From: CALVGQ01 sp964368495
Lineage (GTDB): Bacteria > Bacillota_I > Bacilli_A > Erysipelotrichales > Erysipelotrichaceae
DNA length: 15,885 nucleotides
Assembly: GCA_964368495.1 (NCBI GenBank)
Contig: CAYJAJ010000031.1
Coordinates: forward strand, 1-15,885
Direction: 5' to 3'
A program made the translations under genes and the position numbers. Shown piece after piece: positions 1 through 7,397 of the stretch (the first letter of the stretch is position 1; each line of letters opens with the position of its first letter). The notes beneath the pieces were generated by a model that searched no databases, was not told the DNA's origin, and was given only the letters and a program-made list of their open reading frames with translations.

Positions 1-22
1 AAGATAGCTCGTTGCCAGGTAT
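1..22 (+). rRNA. rrf: 5S ribosomal RNA, 3' end only (partial)
   Basis: The first bases end in GTTGCCAGGTAT, which closely resembles the 3' strand of helix I of bacterial 5S rRNA (E. coli ends in CTGCCAGGCAT). The preceding AAGATAGCTC fits the AGTAG-type segment just before that strand. An intrinsic terminator follows within two bases, as expected at the end of a ribosomal operon. Only about 22 nt are visible, so this is recognition of a short conserved tail. The pairing partner lies outside the window. Confidence 0.7.
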
Positions 23-23
23 T

Positions 24-51
24 GGGATATCTCTTAGATATCCCTTTTTTT
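24..51 (+). terminator. Intrinsic terminator of the upstream rRNA operon
   Basis: A perfect 9-bp stem (GGGATATCT at 24-32, AGATATCCC at 36-44) closes a 3-nt loop and is followed by seven T residues (45-51). It lies directly behind the 5S tail and ahead of the tsaE promoter, so it should insulate the two transcription units. Confidence 0.9.
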
Positions 52-52
52 A

Positions 53-81
53 TTTAATTTTTAATTTGATTAATGTATAAT
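53..81 (+). promoter_or_regulatory. Sigma-A-type promoter for the tsaE operon
   Basis: A perfect -10 box TATAAT lies at 76-81. The best -35 at 17-bp spacing is TTTAAT (53-58), with only 3 of 6 matches to TTGACA. It sits between the rRNA terminator and the tsaE ribosome binding site AAGGAG (91-96), so the transcript would have a very short leader. The -10 is convincing and the -35 is weak. Confidence 0.6.
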
Positions 82-101
82 ATATGAGTTAAGGAGTAAT
101 T

Positions 102-548
102 ATGACAAAAGAGATTGTAGTTAATAGTGTTGATGAGACCAAATACTTGGCAAGAAGAATTGGTGAGAAGTGTAGTGAAGGTGATGTAATTACACTAGTA
201 GGTGATTTGGGAGCAGGAAAAACAACATTTACTCAGGGGTTAGCTCTTGGGTTAAACATCAAGAAGACAGTAAGTAGTCCTACATTCACATTACTTAAAA
301 TTTACCAAGGGAGAATTCCGTTATATCATTTTGATGCCTATCGACTAGAAGGCAGTAATGAATATCTGGGTTTTGAAGAGATGATTGATGGTGATGGTGT
401 TGCGGTTATTGAGTGGCCTATGTTTATAGAAAAAGAGATTCCACCGGAGAGATTACACATTACAGTAAATCACCTTGATGAGACTTCAAGAAAGATTACT
501 TTTGAGGCAACATCGGATCACTATAGGCAGCTAATAAACGATATTTAG
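102..548 (+). CDS. tsaE: tRNA threonylcarbamoyladenosine biosynthesis ATPase TsaE
   Basis: TsaE is the cytoplasmic P-loop ATPase that binds the TsaB-TsaD complex and drives its cycle when it transfers threonylcarbamoyl to A37 of ANN-decoding tRNAs (t6A). The 148-residue product has the usual family length. It shows the Walker A motif GDLGAGKT at residues 34-41, the conserved SPTF segment at 59-62, the HFDAYRL motif at 76-82 and the VIEWP segment at 102-106, all diagnostic of the YjeE/TsaE family. The ATG at 102 has AAGGAG five bases upstream. It is the first gene of the operon, 19 nt before the YfhO-type gene. Its partners tsaB and tsaD lie further down the same operon, which supports the call. 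Confidence 0.95.
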   Translation: MTKEIVVNSVDETKYLARRIGEKCSEGDVITLVGDLGAGKTTFTQGLALGLNIKKTVSSPTFTLLKIYQGRIPLYHFDAYRLEGSNEYLGFEEMIDGDGVAVIEWPMFIEKEIPPERLHITVNHLDETSRKITFEATSDHYRQLINDI

Positions 549-567
549 TTAATGAAGGGAGAAGTGT

Positions 568-2904
568 ATGCAATATTTTAGGAAAATTTTGAAATCGGAC
601 TTCGGAATATTTTGCATGTTTCTATTTGTTGTATGCATTGCCTTTTTTCAAGATATATTTGGCGTTGTTAGTTATTTGCTTGATAATAGTTTGGATTCAC
701 ATCGCTACATCAATTCGTATGATAGCATATGTCAACACATTATCTACCACAAAGAGTATTTTAGATTACTTGATGCTGGGACGCCATTTGCATGGGATTG
801 GAATTTATTTTTAGGATCAAATTTTTTTGTAACAAAAGCTTATTATTTAGTAGGTGACGGTTTTACATACCTTACGTATATTCTAGATTTCTTTTTGAAT
901 TCACTGGAAGAGTCAATGTTTTTTATCATGCTGCTGAAAATTGCTATCGGTGGTTTTAGTTTTTATTTACTACTTAAAAAAGTTGAAGTTAAAAAAATCA
1001 TTGCGATAGCTTTTGGTGTTTTATATATGTTTTCAGGCTGGCAATCAACTTTTTTAGAACATACGATGTATACAAGCTTTTATGCTTTTATTCCACTTTT
1101 TTTCTTAGGGCTTGAAACAATATTGAAAGAACAAAAGTACGGTATTTTTATGGTAAGTGTTTTGTTGTTAACGGGGACAAACTACTATTTATTATGGCCA
1201 GTGTGTGTATTTGGATTAGGATATTGGGTAGCTAGATATACAATCATTCACTCTAAGTTATTTCATTTTGGCTTTGTTAAATCGTCACTTAAAACTTTAC
1301 TTTCATTTTTATTAATGTTGGGTCTTATTAGTGTTGTTTGGCTTCCATCATTACTTCATATGCTAACTAGTACAAGAATGGGTGTACATCTAAATTCTTA
1401 TTCTGTATGGAGTTTTGAAACAATTGTATCAATGCTTACTAATTTTTTGAGTCCAACATTTAGAGATTTAGCACCAATCTTTGATCAAGGATGGTACTAT
1501 TTCAATCAAATTGGGCTTTATGTTGGGATGTTACCTTTAGTACTAATGCCATCATTATTGGTTGCATTTAAAGATAAGAAAAAAACAGCCATCTATTGTA
1601 TATGGGTTGCATTGTGTTTCTTGATTTTGTTAAGTCCAAAGATTGGTTTATTATTTCATTTCACGTATAGTTTACGGTATGTGTTCATCACATCGTTTAG
1701 CATGTTGTTTATTTCTGCATGCATATTTTCAAACATTAAAAAGTTTAACCTAGTTTTACTTTGGTCGGGAGTATTTCTAATACTTGCTGTGTACGTATAT
1801 ATACGATTTAAAATTGCTCCTTCATACTATGGAGAAGAGTATGTTATTTGGAAAGAAATTGGAGTTTTAGATACTTCTGCAATGCTTGCAATTGCCTATG
1901 GTGTTATTTTATCATTATATGGAAGAGTGAAATTTGATCATAAGTATATTACGGTTGCAGTAGTTTTTGTATTGATTTACGAAGTATCATCAATAGGTGC
2001 TGATGCGATACGATCTACTAAAATACCAGGACCAGAGTATACCTTTTTATATGGAGATACATACTCAGAATTTGAAGATGCATTGATCAACATTAATGAA
2101 GCTGATGAAGGATTTTATAGGATATATTCAGATATAGGAGCGTTGAACGAACAATTGTATACAGGTCTTATAAAAGGGTTATTAACCTATGATTCAGTCT
2201 ATCAATATCAATTGCGAGATTTCTTAGAAATAAATCAGCTTTATCCTGATACAAATTGGATATATGAAATTGATACATTATCATATTTTTATCAATTAGG
2301 CGTCAAATACATTGTTACATATAATCAAGATGCTTATAAATATGAAAGCTTTGTAGAAGGTGGAAGAGTTGAGGAATTGTCGACACAAAATATTACAGTA
2401 TTAAAATTAAAAGAACCCCCACTTATGGCAAGAACATATAACACTATCAATGATATCCGTGAACCAATTGTGGTTACTCAAATGGGATTGAATCAAACAA
2501 GTGAAGTGCTTAAGATGTTAGAAAGAGACTTAATGGTTGAACAATCTTTGATAGACAGCAATACGTTTGATGGCTACATTTATCATGAAAATTATGTTGA
2601 AACAAGAGCCATGCCTACAAGTTATGATACAGATAGCATAAGTTTTAATATTCAACTTTATCAAGATAGTCCAGTATATTTTGCAATACCATATGATAAG
2701 GGTTGGACTTTGTATTCTGATGGTGTAAAGGTTGAAACTTTTAGTGGAAATGGTGGATTTGTTTGTGCATTACTTAGTGAAGGAACTCATGAAATTGTGC
2801 TTGAATATAGCATAGTTGGATTTAACCTTTCATTGGGCATTACAGGCTTAAGTATACTTGGGATTGGAATTTGGATTTATTTAAATAAAATGAAAAGAAT
2901 ATAA
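568..2904 (+). CDS. yfhO: YfhO-family polytopic membrane protein, probable GT-C-fold glycosyltransferase
   Basis: A 778-residue integral membrane protein. The first membrane segment is about residues 11-34. It is followed by an outward loop with D52-x3-Q56 and a downstream stretch matching the YfhO pattern (GTPFAWDWNLFLGSN, then a YY motif). Many hydrophobic segments run to about residue 475. A soluble, probably extracytoplasmic region then extends to about 750, containing IPYDKGW and the LSEGTHEIVLEY motif, and a last membrane segment precedes the basic C-terminus. This architecture is that of the YfhO family. Characterised members in Listeria and Bacillus add sugars to teichoic acids from lipid-linked donors. 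D52 is a candidate catalytic acid by analogy with other GT-C enzymes. The acceptor and sugar here are unknown. GGGAG lies 6 nt before the ATG. The gene sits between tsaE and tsaB with short gaps, so it is probably cotranscribed with the t6A genes. Confidence 0.85.
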   Translation: MQYFRKILKSDFGIFCMFLFVVCIAFFQDIFGVVSYLLDNSLDSHRYINSYDSICQHIIYHKEYFRLLDAGTPFAWDWNLFLGSNFFVTKAYYLVGDGFTYLTYILDFFLNSLEESMFFIMLLKIAIGGFSFYLLLKKVEVKKIIAIAFGVLYMFSGWQSTFLEHTMYTSFYAFIPLFFLGLETILKEQKYGIFMVSVLLLTGTNYYLLWPVCVFGLGYWVARYTIIHSKLFHFGFVKSSLKTLLSFLLMLGLISVVWLPSLLHMLTSTRMGVHLNSYSVWSFETIVSMLTNFLSPTFRDLAPIFDQGWYYFNQIGLYVGMLPLVLMPSLLVAFKDKKKTAIYCIWVALCFLILLSPKIGLLFHFTYSLRYVFITSFSMLFISACIFSNIKKFNLVLLWSGVFLILAVYVYIRFKIAPSYYGEEYVIWKEIGVLDTSAMLAIAYGVILSLYGRVKFDHKYITVAVVFVLIYEVSSIGADAIRSTKIPGPEYTFLYGDTYSEFEDALININEADEGFYRIYSDIGALNEQLYTGLIKGLLTYDSVYQYQLRDFLEINQLYPDTNWIYEIDTLSYFYQLGVKYIVTYNQDAYKYESFVEGGRVEELSTQNITVLKLKEPPLMARTYNTINDIREPIVVTQMGLNQTSEVLKMLERDLMVEQSLIDSNTFDGYIYHENYVETRAMPTSYDTDSISFNIQLYQDSPVYFAIPYDKGWTLYSDGVKVETFSGNGGFVCALLSEGTHEIVLEYSIVGFNLSLGITGLSILGIGIWIYLNKMKRI

Positions 2905-2916
2905 GAGAGGTTTATA

Positions 2917-3513
2917 ATGATTACATTATGTATGGATACTAGTCATCGTTATTTGACATTAGTTTTATTAAAAGATGATGAAATAATTGAATCGTTTCAA
3001 CAAGAGTGTTTTAAAAAACAAAGTGAAACTATATTAGTTGAACTTGATAATTTATTCAAAAAAGCTAATATCAATAAATCAGAAATTAATTCAGTTTGCA
3101 TTACAAAAGGACCAGGTAGCTATACTGGAATACGTATTGCTATGACGATTGCCAAAATATTATGTTCAATGAAAAACATTCCACTATATACAATATCGAC
3201 ATTAAGACTTTATGCCTGTGCTAAAAAGAACTGTGCTGTTTTGTTGGATGCAAGAGGACAACGTGCTTATGTTGCAATATATAAAGATGGGGAATTAGTT
3301 GATAAAGAGATGGTAACTGAACTTAACGGTATAAAAGATTCATTATCAAGTTATGAAATAATGGGGGATCGGCATTTATTGGGGTTTGAAATGACCAATG
3401 ATGATTACGCTAATTCATTCAAATGCAATCAAAAATATTTTGAATTAACTACGAATATTCACTGTGTAGTTCCTGAGTATTTAAAAGAAAATGATTCTTA
3501 TATGGTAAAGTAA
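2917..3513 (+). CDS. tsaB: tRNA threonylcarbamoyladenosine biosynthesis protein TsaB
   Basis: TsaB is the catalytically inactive ASKHA-fold paralogue of TsaD and serves as its dimer partner in t6A synthesis. The N-terminal MITLCMDTSHRYLTL is the family's first beta strand and phosphate-loop-like turn. The segment KGPGSYTGIRIAMTIAK, near residues 65-80, is the hallmark of TsaB. At 198 residues it is somewhat shorter than many homologues (about 220-230), with the C-terminal half least conserved. GAGAGG precedes the ATG by 6 nt. Its stop codon is immediately followed by the rimI start codon, so translation of rimI is probably coupled. The tsaB-rimI-tsaD order is common in Bacillota. Confidence 0.93.
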   Translation: MITLCMDTSHRYLTLVLLKDDEIIESFQQECFKKQSETILVELDNLFKKANINKSEINSVCITKGPGSYTGIRIAMTIAKILCSMKNIPLYTISTLRLYACAKKNCAVLLDARGQRAYVAIYKDGELVDKEMVTELNGIKDSLSSYEIMGDRHLLGFEMTNDDYANSFKCNQKYFELTTNIHCVVPEYLKENDSYMVK

Positions 3514-3969
3514 ATGATCGAATGTATGAACTTACATCACATTGATGAGGTTGCAAAACTAGAAGCTGAAATCTTTTCATCCCCATGGCCTAAAGAGGCT
3601 TTTGAATATGAGGTGAATCAAAATCCATATTCTTTTAATTATGTTTATCTAAAAGAAGGTAAAGTAATTGGATATTGTGGTTTGTGGTGCTTATTTGAAC
3701 AGGCACAAATAACAACTATTGGAGTTTGTAAAGAATACCGTAGAGAAAAAATAGGTAGTCAATTAATGGATAAAATGATTGAAAAAGCAATCAATTTAGG
3801 ATGTGAAACTATCTCTCTTGAGGTAAGGGTTAGTAATGAAGCTGCAAAAACAATGTATGAAGCATATGGTTTTGATGTCATTAACATAAGAAAGAGTTAT
3901 TATCAAGACAACAATGAAGATGCATTTCTAATGATGAAAGCAATAGGAGGAAGATGTAATGAAGGATAA
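3514..3969 (+). CDS. rimI: RimI-type ribosomal protein S18 N-alpha-acetyltransferase (GNAT)
   Basis: A 151-residue GNAT protein. Near the C-terminus it carries the RimI signature LEVRVSNEAAKTMYEAYGF followed by RKSYY and EDAFLM, which align with the catalytic and substrate-binding half of RimI (N-terminal acetylation of S18). It starts directly behind the tsaB stop codon with almost no Shine-Dalgarno sequence, so coupling is likely. It overlaps tsaD by 11 nt. One oddity: the acetyl-CoA pyrophosphate loop, normally R-x-x-G-x-G, reads R76-R-E-K79-I-G81, so the first glycine is replaced by lysine. The family assignment is secure. Whether the protein is fully active is open. Confidence 0.9.
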   Translation: MIECMNLHHIDEVAKLEAEIFSSPWPKEAFEYEVNQNPYSFNYVYLKEGKVIGYCGLWCLFEQAQITTIGVCKEYRREKIGSQLMDKMIEKAINLGCETISLEVRVSNEAAKTMYEAYGFDVINIRKSYYQDNNEDAFLMMKAIGGRCNEG

Positions 3970-4975
3970 ATTAGTTTTAGCAATTGAAAGCAGTTGTGAT
4001 GAAACAGCATGTGCAATTGTAAAAAATGGTAATGAAATTTTATCAAATGTTGTTTCTTCGCAAATTAATATTCATAAAAAATTTGGTGGTGTTATTCCTG
4101 AAGTTGCTTCAAGAATACATGTGGAAAATATATCCATTGTTATTAGTGAAGCACTGAAGGAAGCCAATTTAACAATAAATGATATCGATGCAATAGGATT
4201 AACTCAAGGACCCGGATTAGTTGGATCATTGCATGTAGGAGTTATGGCAGCAAAAACACTTTCTTGGTTATATGATATTGATTTATATCCGATTCATCAT
4301 ATTGCTGGGCATATTTATGCAAATGCATTTATTAAAGATCTGAAATTTCCTTTGTTGGCTCTTGTTGTGTCAGGCGGACATACCGAATTGGTCTATATGA
4401 AAGAACACTGGAATTTTGAAATTTTAGGTTCAACACAAGATGATGCAATAGGGGAAGCTTATGATAAAGTTGCACGGATATTAGGCTTACCGTATCCTGG
4501 TGGACCTGCAATTGATAAATTGTCGAAAACTGGGAAATCTAATTATAAGCTTCCAGTATGTAAAGTTGACTCGATGTATAATTTTTCATTCAGCGGAATG
4601 AAGTCGGCAGTATTACAGTTGATTGCACGTGAAAATAAAAATGAACGTGAGATTATAAAGGAAGATGTTGCTTATGCATTTCAAGAGACTGCACTAAAAG
4701 ACCTAGTTAACAAAACTTGCTTAGCATTAAATAATCATGAAGTGAAACAAGTTGTACTTGCAGGTGGAGTTGCTGCAAACAGTCGTTTAAGAGAATTGTT
4801 AACAATAGAGAGTGGAAAATGGAATGATGTTGATTTGATTTTGCCTCCACTTTGGTGCTGCACGGATAATGCAGCAATGATTGCAGCTGCAACAAGTGTT
4901 GCAATGGATTATATGAATCCAGCAGATTTAAATATATCAGCTATGCCTTCAAAAGATTTAATTAGTGAAAATTAG
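3959..4975 (+). CDS. tsaD: tRNA N6-adenosine threonylcarbamoyltransferase TsaD
   Basis: TsaD is the catalytic subunit that moves threonylcarbamoyl from TC-AMP to A37 of tRNA. The 338-residue product has the expected length and all main motifs: ESSCDETA at residues 10-17, GPGLVGSL at 84-91, the metal-binding H114-x3-H118, SGGHTELV at 138-145, the GEAYDKVAR and GGPAID segments, AGGVAANS, and C-terminal TDNAAMIA with metal ligand D303. A strong AGGAGG (3945-3950) lies 8 nt before the ATG, inside the end of rimI. It is the last gene of the t6A operon. No terminator follows. The rex promoter and Rex-like operator start at its very end. Confidence 0.97.
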   Translation: MKDKLVLAIESSCDETACAIVKNGNEILSNVVSSQINIHKKFGGVIPEVASRIHVENISIVISEALKEANLTINDIDAIGLTQGPGLVGSLHVGVMAAKTLSWLYDIDLYPIHHIAGHIYANAFIKDLKFPLLALVVSGGHTELVYMKEHWNFEILGSTQDDAIGEAYDKVARILGLPYPGGPAIDKLSKTGKSNYKLPVCKVDSMYNFSFSGMKSAVLQLIARENKNEREIIKEDVAYAFQETALKDLVNKTCLALNNHEVKQVVLAGGVAANSRLRELLTIESGKWNDVDLILPPLWCCTDNAAMIAAATSVAMDYMNPADLNISAMPSKDLISEN

Positions 4976-5011
4976 ATAAATGTTTCACAATTTTTAAAAA
5001 TATGTTAAACT
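4973..5011 (+). promoter_or_regulatory. rex promoter with overlapping Rex-like operator
   Basis: A -35 box TTCACA (4984-4989, 5 of 6) is followed after 16 bp by an extended -10, TG at 5003-5004 and TAAACT at 5006-5011 (4 of 6). The 18-mer at 4973-4990 ends in TTTCACAA, a consensus half-site of the Rex operator (TTGTGAA-N4-TTCACAA). The left half TAGATAA is degenerate (4 of 7). The half-site covers the -35, where bound Rex would block RNA polymerase. Autoregulation of rex is an inference. A second GTGAAA at 4965-4970 lies about one helical turn too far away for a classical site. Confidence 0.5.
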
Positions 5012-5028
5012 AATTATGGGTGATAAAT

Positions 5029-5652
5029 ATGAGTATGAATAAATCAGTACCAAAAGCTACATTACAACGCTATCCTGTATACTTAAAGGCTTTAAGAAAT
5101 TTAAGTAGCAAAGGAATTACAAAAATAATGTCAAAAGAACTTTCTGAGCATGTTGATATTGAATCAACTACAATTCGCCGTGACTTTTCTTTTTTGGGGT
5201 CTTTAGGTAAACAAGGATATGGTTATGATGTTAATAAATTAATAGAAAAGTTCAATGCAGAGCTAGGTATCGGCTTTGATGAAAAAATCATCATTGTTGG
5301 ATGCGGTAACTTAGGAAAAGCGTTAATGAAATATAATAGATGGAATCACGTGGCTGGAGAAATCATTTGTGGATTTGATATGTATCCAGAAGATGTAGGT
5401 GAAACTGCAATTCCTGTATATGGAATGGATGAATTACAAGAGAAACTACCAGAGGGTTGTCGTATAGCCATATTGTGTATATCGAAAGATGTACAAAATA
5501 CTGTAAATCTCTTAATTGATAGTGGAATTACAGGATTTGTGAGTTTTACACATCAGCATTTCCAAGTGCCTAAGCATGTTTCACTACGCTTGGTAGATGT
5601 AATTAGTACAGTACAAGAAATAGTATTTGAAACAAATTCAATTAGTAAATAG
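5029..5652 (+). CDS. rex: Redox-sensing transcriptional repressor Rex
   Basis: Rex senses the NADH/NAD+ ratio. It binds its operators when NAD+ is high and releases them on NADH binding, controlling fermentation and respiration genes. The N-terminal winged helix includes VPKATLQRYPVYLKAL and the recognition region STTIRRDFSFLGSLGKQGYGYDV. A Rossmann domain follows with G91-x-G93-x-x-G96 (GCGNLGKALMKYN), and the C-terminal swapped helix ends in VQEIVFETN. At 207 residues it matches the family. I chose the ATG at 5029, preceded by GGGTGA at 5018-5023, over the in-frame GTG at 5020 and the ATG at 5035. It has its own promoter. No terminator is seen before the T-box, so rex transcripts may run into asnS. 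Confidence 0.95.
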   Translation: MSMNKSVPKATLQRYPVYLKALRNLSSKGITKIMSKELSEHVDIESTTIRRDFSFLGSLGKQGYGYDVNKLIEKFNAELGIGFDEKIIIVGCGNLGKALMKYNRWNHVAGEIICGFDMYPEDVGETAIPVYGMDELQEKLPEGCRIAILCISKDVQNTVNLLIDSGITGFVSFTHQHFQVPKHVSLRLVDVISTVQEIVFETNSISK

Positions 5653-5654
5653 TG

Positions 5655-5876
5655 ATGATAAAAGACTTAACAACAGAGTTTATTAAAGAGAGTTTGCAAC
5701 ATGGTGTAATGCAAATATAAATAAGTTGATTAGGAACACTTTTTGAGCTAAATCGAGATTAAAATCGATTTCGTTTCCTTAGCGTTAATAGGGATAAAGA
5801 TAATGTCTTTAGGATATTATGAAATAGGATGGCACCACGAATACATCGTTCCTTGTTTATAGGGACGATTTTATTT
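5655..5876 (+). promoter_or_regulatory. T-box riboswitch leader, tRNA-Asn specific
   Basis: The leader has the canonical parts. The base of stem I pairs AAAAG (5660-5664) with CTTTT (5739-5743). AGAGAG (5687-5692) precedes a distal hairpin, TTTGCA/TGCAAA (5693-5698/5710-5715), whose loop contains the GGTG box. The candidate specifier AAC, an Asn codon, lies at 5735-5737 followed by purine A5738. A mid hairpin pairs 5750-5756 with 5765-5771. The T-box core AGGATGGCACC spans 5826-5836. The antiterminator pairs AGGA (5826-5829) with TCCT (5850-5853) and ACGA (5837-5840) with TCGT (5846-5849). The bulge TGGC requires a tRNA with discriminator G, as tRNA-Asn has. Uncharged tRNA-Asn should therefore permit asnS transcription. 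No clear promoter is seen at its start; TTGAAA at 5627-5632 lacks a good -10. Confidence 0.93.
5845..5876 (+). terminator. Regulated terminator of the asnS T-box leader
   Basis: ATCGTTCCT (5845-5853) pairs with AGGGACGAT (5861-5869) through nine pairs including one G-U, around a 7-nt loop, followed by TTTTATTT. The left arm is shared with the antiterminator (5846-5853), giving the mutually exclusive switch expected of a T-box. Confidence 0.9.
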
Positions 5877-5894
5877 ATAAGAAGGAGAAAAATT

Positions 5895-7280
5895 ATGTTG
5901 ACATTCATGACAGTAAGAGAGGCTTATGATTTAACATTAAGCGCTACAAAATTAGAATTGGATCAAGTTGAATATGTTCAACTACAAGGATGGATTAGAA
6001 CAAACCGTGATAATGGTTCTATTGGGTTTATTGAGTTAAATGATGGTACTTATTTTAAAAATGCACAAATTGTTTATAGCAATAAGTTAGAACAATACCA
6101 AGATGTATCACATTATTTAACTGGAACAGCAATTACTGTAACGGGTAAGTTTAAATTCACTCCTGAAAATAAACAACCCTTTGAAATTGAAGCTACTGAA
6201 GTTGTTTTAGAAGGGGAATGTAGTAATGATTATCCGCTTGCTAAAAAAAGACACAGTTTTGAGTATTTAAGAGGACTAGCTCATTTAAGACCTCGTACAA
6301 ATACATTTAGTGCAGTTTTTAGAGTTAGAAGTGTATTAGCGATGGCAATTCATGAATTTTTCCAAAATCAAGGATTTATTTATGTTCATGCACCAATAAT
6401 CACTGGTAATGATGCTGAAGGTGCTGGAGAAGCATTTAAGGTTACTACAATTGACTCAACAAATTACGAAGATGATTTTTTTGGAAAAAAAGCAAGTTTA
6501 TCAGTTTCAGGACAGCTTCATGCAGAAGCCTACGCACTGGCATTTCGAGATGTTTACACATTCGGTCCAACTTTCCGTGCTGAAAACTCGAATACCACTA
6601 CTCATATTTCAGAGTTTTGGATGATTGAGCCAGAAATTGCTTTTGCTGATTTAGCAGATAACATGGATTTAATTGAGGATATGGTTAAATCTTGTATTGA
6701 ATATGTCATGGACAATGCTATGGAAGAATTAAAATTCTTTAATCAGTTTGTTGATAAAACACTTCTTGAAAGATTAGATCATGTACTAAAAAGTGATTTT
6801 GTTAAAATGACTTATACTGAAGCAATTGAAATTTTAAAAGAAGCAACTGTAAAATTTGAAAATAATAAAATTGAATGGGGAATGGATTTAAATACTGAAC
6901 ATGAACGTTATTTATGTGAACAAGTAGTAAAGGGACCAGTATTTTTAACTGATTATCCTAAAGATATTAAAGCATTCTATATGCGCATTAATGATGATAA
7001 AAAAACTGTTGCAGCATGTGACTTATTAGTTCCAGGAGTAGGAGAACTTGTAGGTGGTTCACAACGTGAAGAACGCATTGATGTATTACAAGCTCGTATG
7101 AAAGAAATGGATATTCATGAGAATGGTTTAGATTGGTATCTGGATTTAAGAAGATATGGTGGTTGTAAACATGCTGGATTTGGACTTGGATTTGAAAGGT
7201 TGATTATGTATGTTAGTGGTATGCAAAACATACGCGATGTATCTTCCTTCCCAAGAACTCCTAAAAATTTGAAATTTTAG
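5895..7280 (+). CDS. asnS: Asparaginyl-tRNA synthetase
   Basis: This class IIb synthetase charges tRNA-Asn with asparagine using ATP. The N-terminal OB-fold anticodon-binding domain covers roughly residues 15-115. The catalytic domain follows, with HLRPRTNTFSAVFRVRS, the AsnRS-typical GNDAEGAGEAF (171-181), motif 2 around FRAEN (R228), and motif 3 GFGLGFER (R435). The C-terminus RDVSSFPRTP is characteristic. The length of 461 residues is normal. The ATG at 5895 follows AAGGAG (5882-5887) by 7 nt. The frame stays open up to an ATG at 5829, but that codon lies inside the T-box core and has no ribosome binding site. A strong terminator follows, so this is a single-gene unit under T-box control, possibly also reached by rex transcripts. 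Confidence 0.97.
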   Translation: MLTFMTVREAYDLTLSATKLELDQVEYVQLQGWIRTNRDNGSIGFIELNDGTYFKNAQIVYSNKLEQYQDVSHYLTGTAITVTGKFKFTPENKQPFEIEATEVVLEGECSNDYPLAKKRHSFEYLRGLAHLRPRTNTFSAVFRVRSVLAMAIHEFFQNQGFIYVHAPIITGNDAEGAGEAFKVTTIDSTNYEDDFFGKKASLSVSGQLHAEAYALAFRDVYTFGPTFRAENSNTTTHISEFWMIEPEIAFADLADNMDLIEDMVKSCIEYVMDNAMEELKFFNQFVDKTLLERLDHVLKSDFVKMTYTEAIEILKEATVKFENNKIEWGMDLNTEHERYLCEQVVKGPVFLTDYPKDIKAFYMRINDDKKTVAACDLLVPGVGELVGGSQREERIDVLQARMKEMDIHENGLDWYLDLRRYGGCKHAGFGLGFERLIMYVSGMQNIRDVSSFPRTPKNLKF

Positions 7281-7292
7281 TTTGCGAATATT

Positions 7293-7325
7293 AAGAGAAT
7301 ATTTAGAAAGTATTCTCTTTTTTTT
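7293..7325 (+). terminator. Intrinsic terminator after asnS
   Basis: A perfect 9-bp stem (AAGAGAATA at 7293-7301 and TATTCTCTT at 7311-7319) with a 9-nt loop runs into eight T residues. It begins 12 nt after the asnS stop codon. Confidence 0.92.
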
Positions 7326-7326
7326 C

Positions 7327-7355
7327 TTATCAAAATGTGGATATTTAGGTATAAT
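7327..7355 (+). promoter_or_regulatory. Promoter of the licD-amidase-ABC-F operon
   Basis: TTATCA (7327-7332, 4 of 6) and a perfect TATAAT (7350-7355) are separated by the ideal 17 bp. Transcription would begin near 7362. That is downstream of the in-frame ATG at 7335, which excludes that ATG as the start of licD for this promoter and supports the TTG at 7398. Confidence 0.75.
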
Positions 7356-7397
7356 AAACAAAGAGTTAGTAATCAGTTAAATTCGGAGGATTTTGAT

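Noticed and set aside
568..814. Internal alternative frame at 626-814
   Set aside because: It is fully inside the YfhO-type gene in another frame and only reflects hydrophobic codon bias.
5694..5721. Promoter-like pair TTGCAA and TATAAA with 16-bp spacing
   Set aside because: Both boxes are parts of T-box stem I (distal hairpin and its 3' side). Starting there would remove the specifier-presenting stem, so the resemblance is probably accidental.
5829..5894. Longer asnS reading frame starting at ATG 5829
   Set aside because: This ATG is within the T-box core and terminator, lacks a ribosome binding site, and the extra residues do not fit AsnRS; ATG 5895 has AAGGAG.
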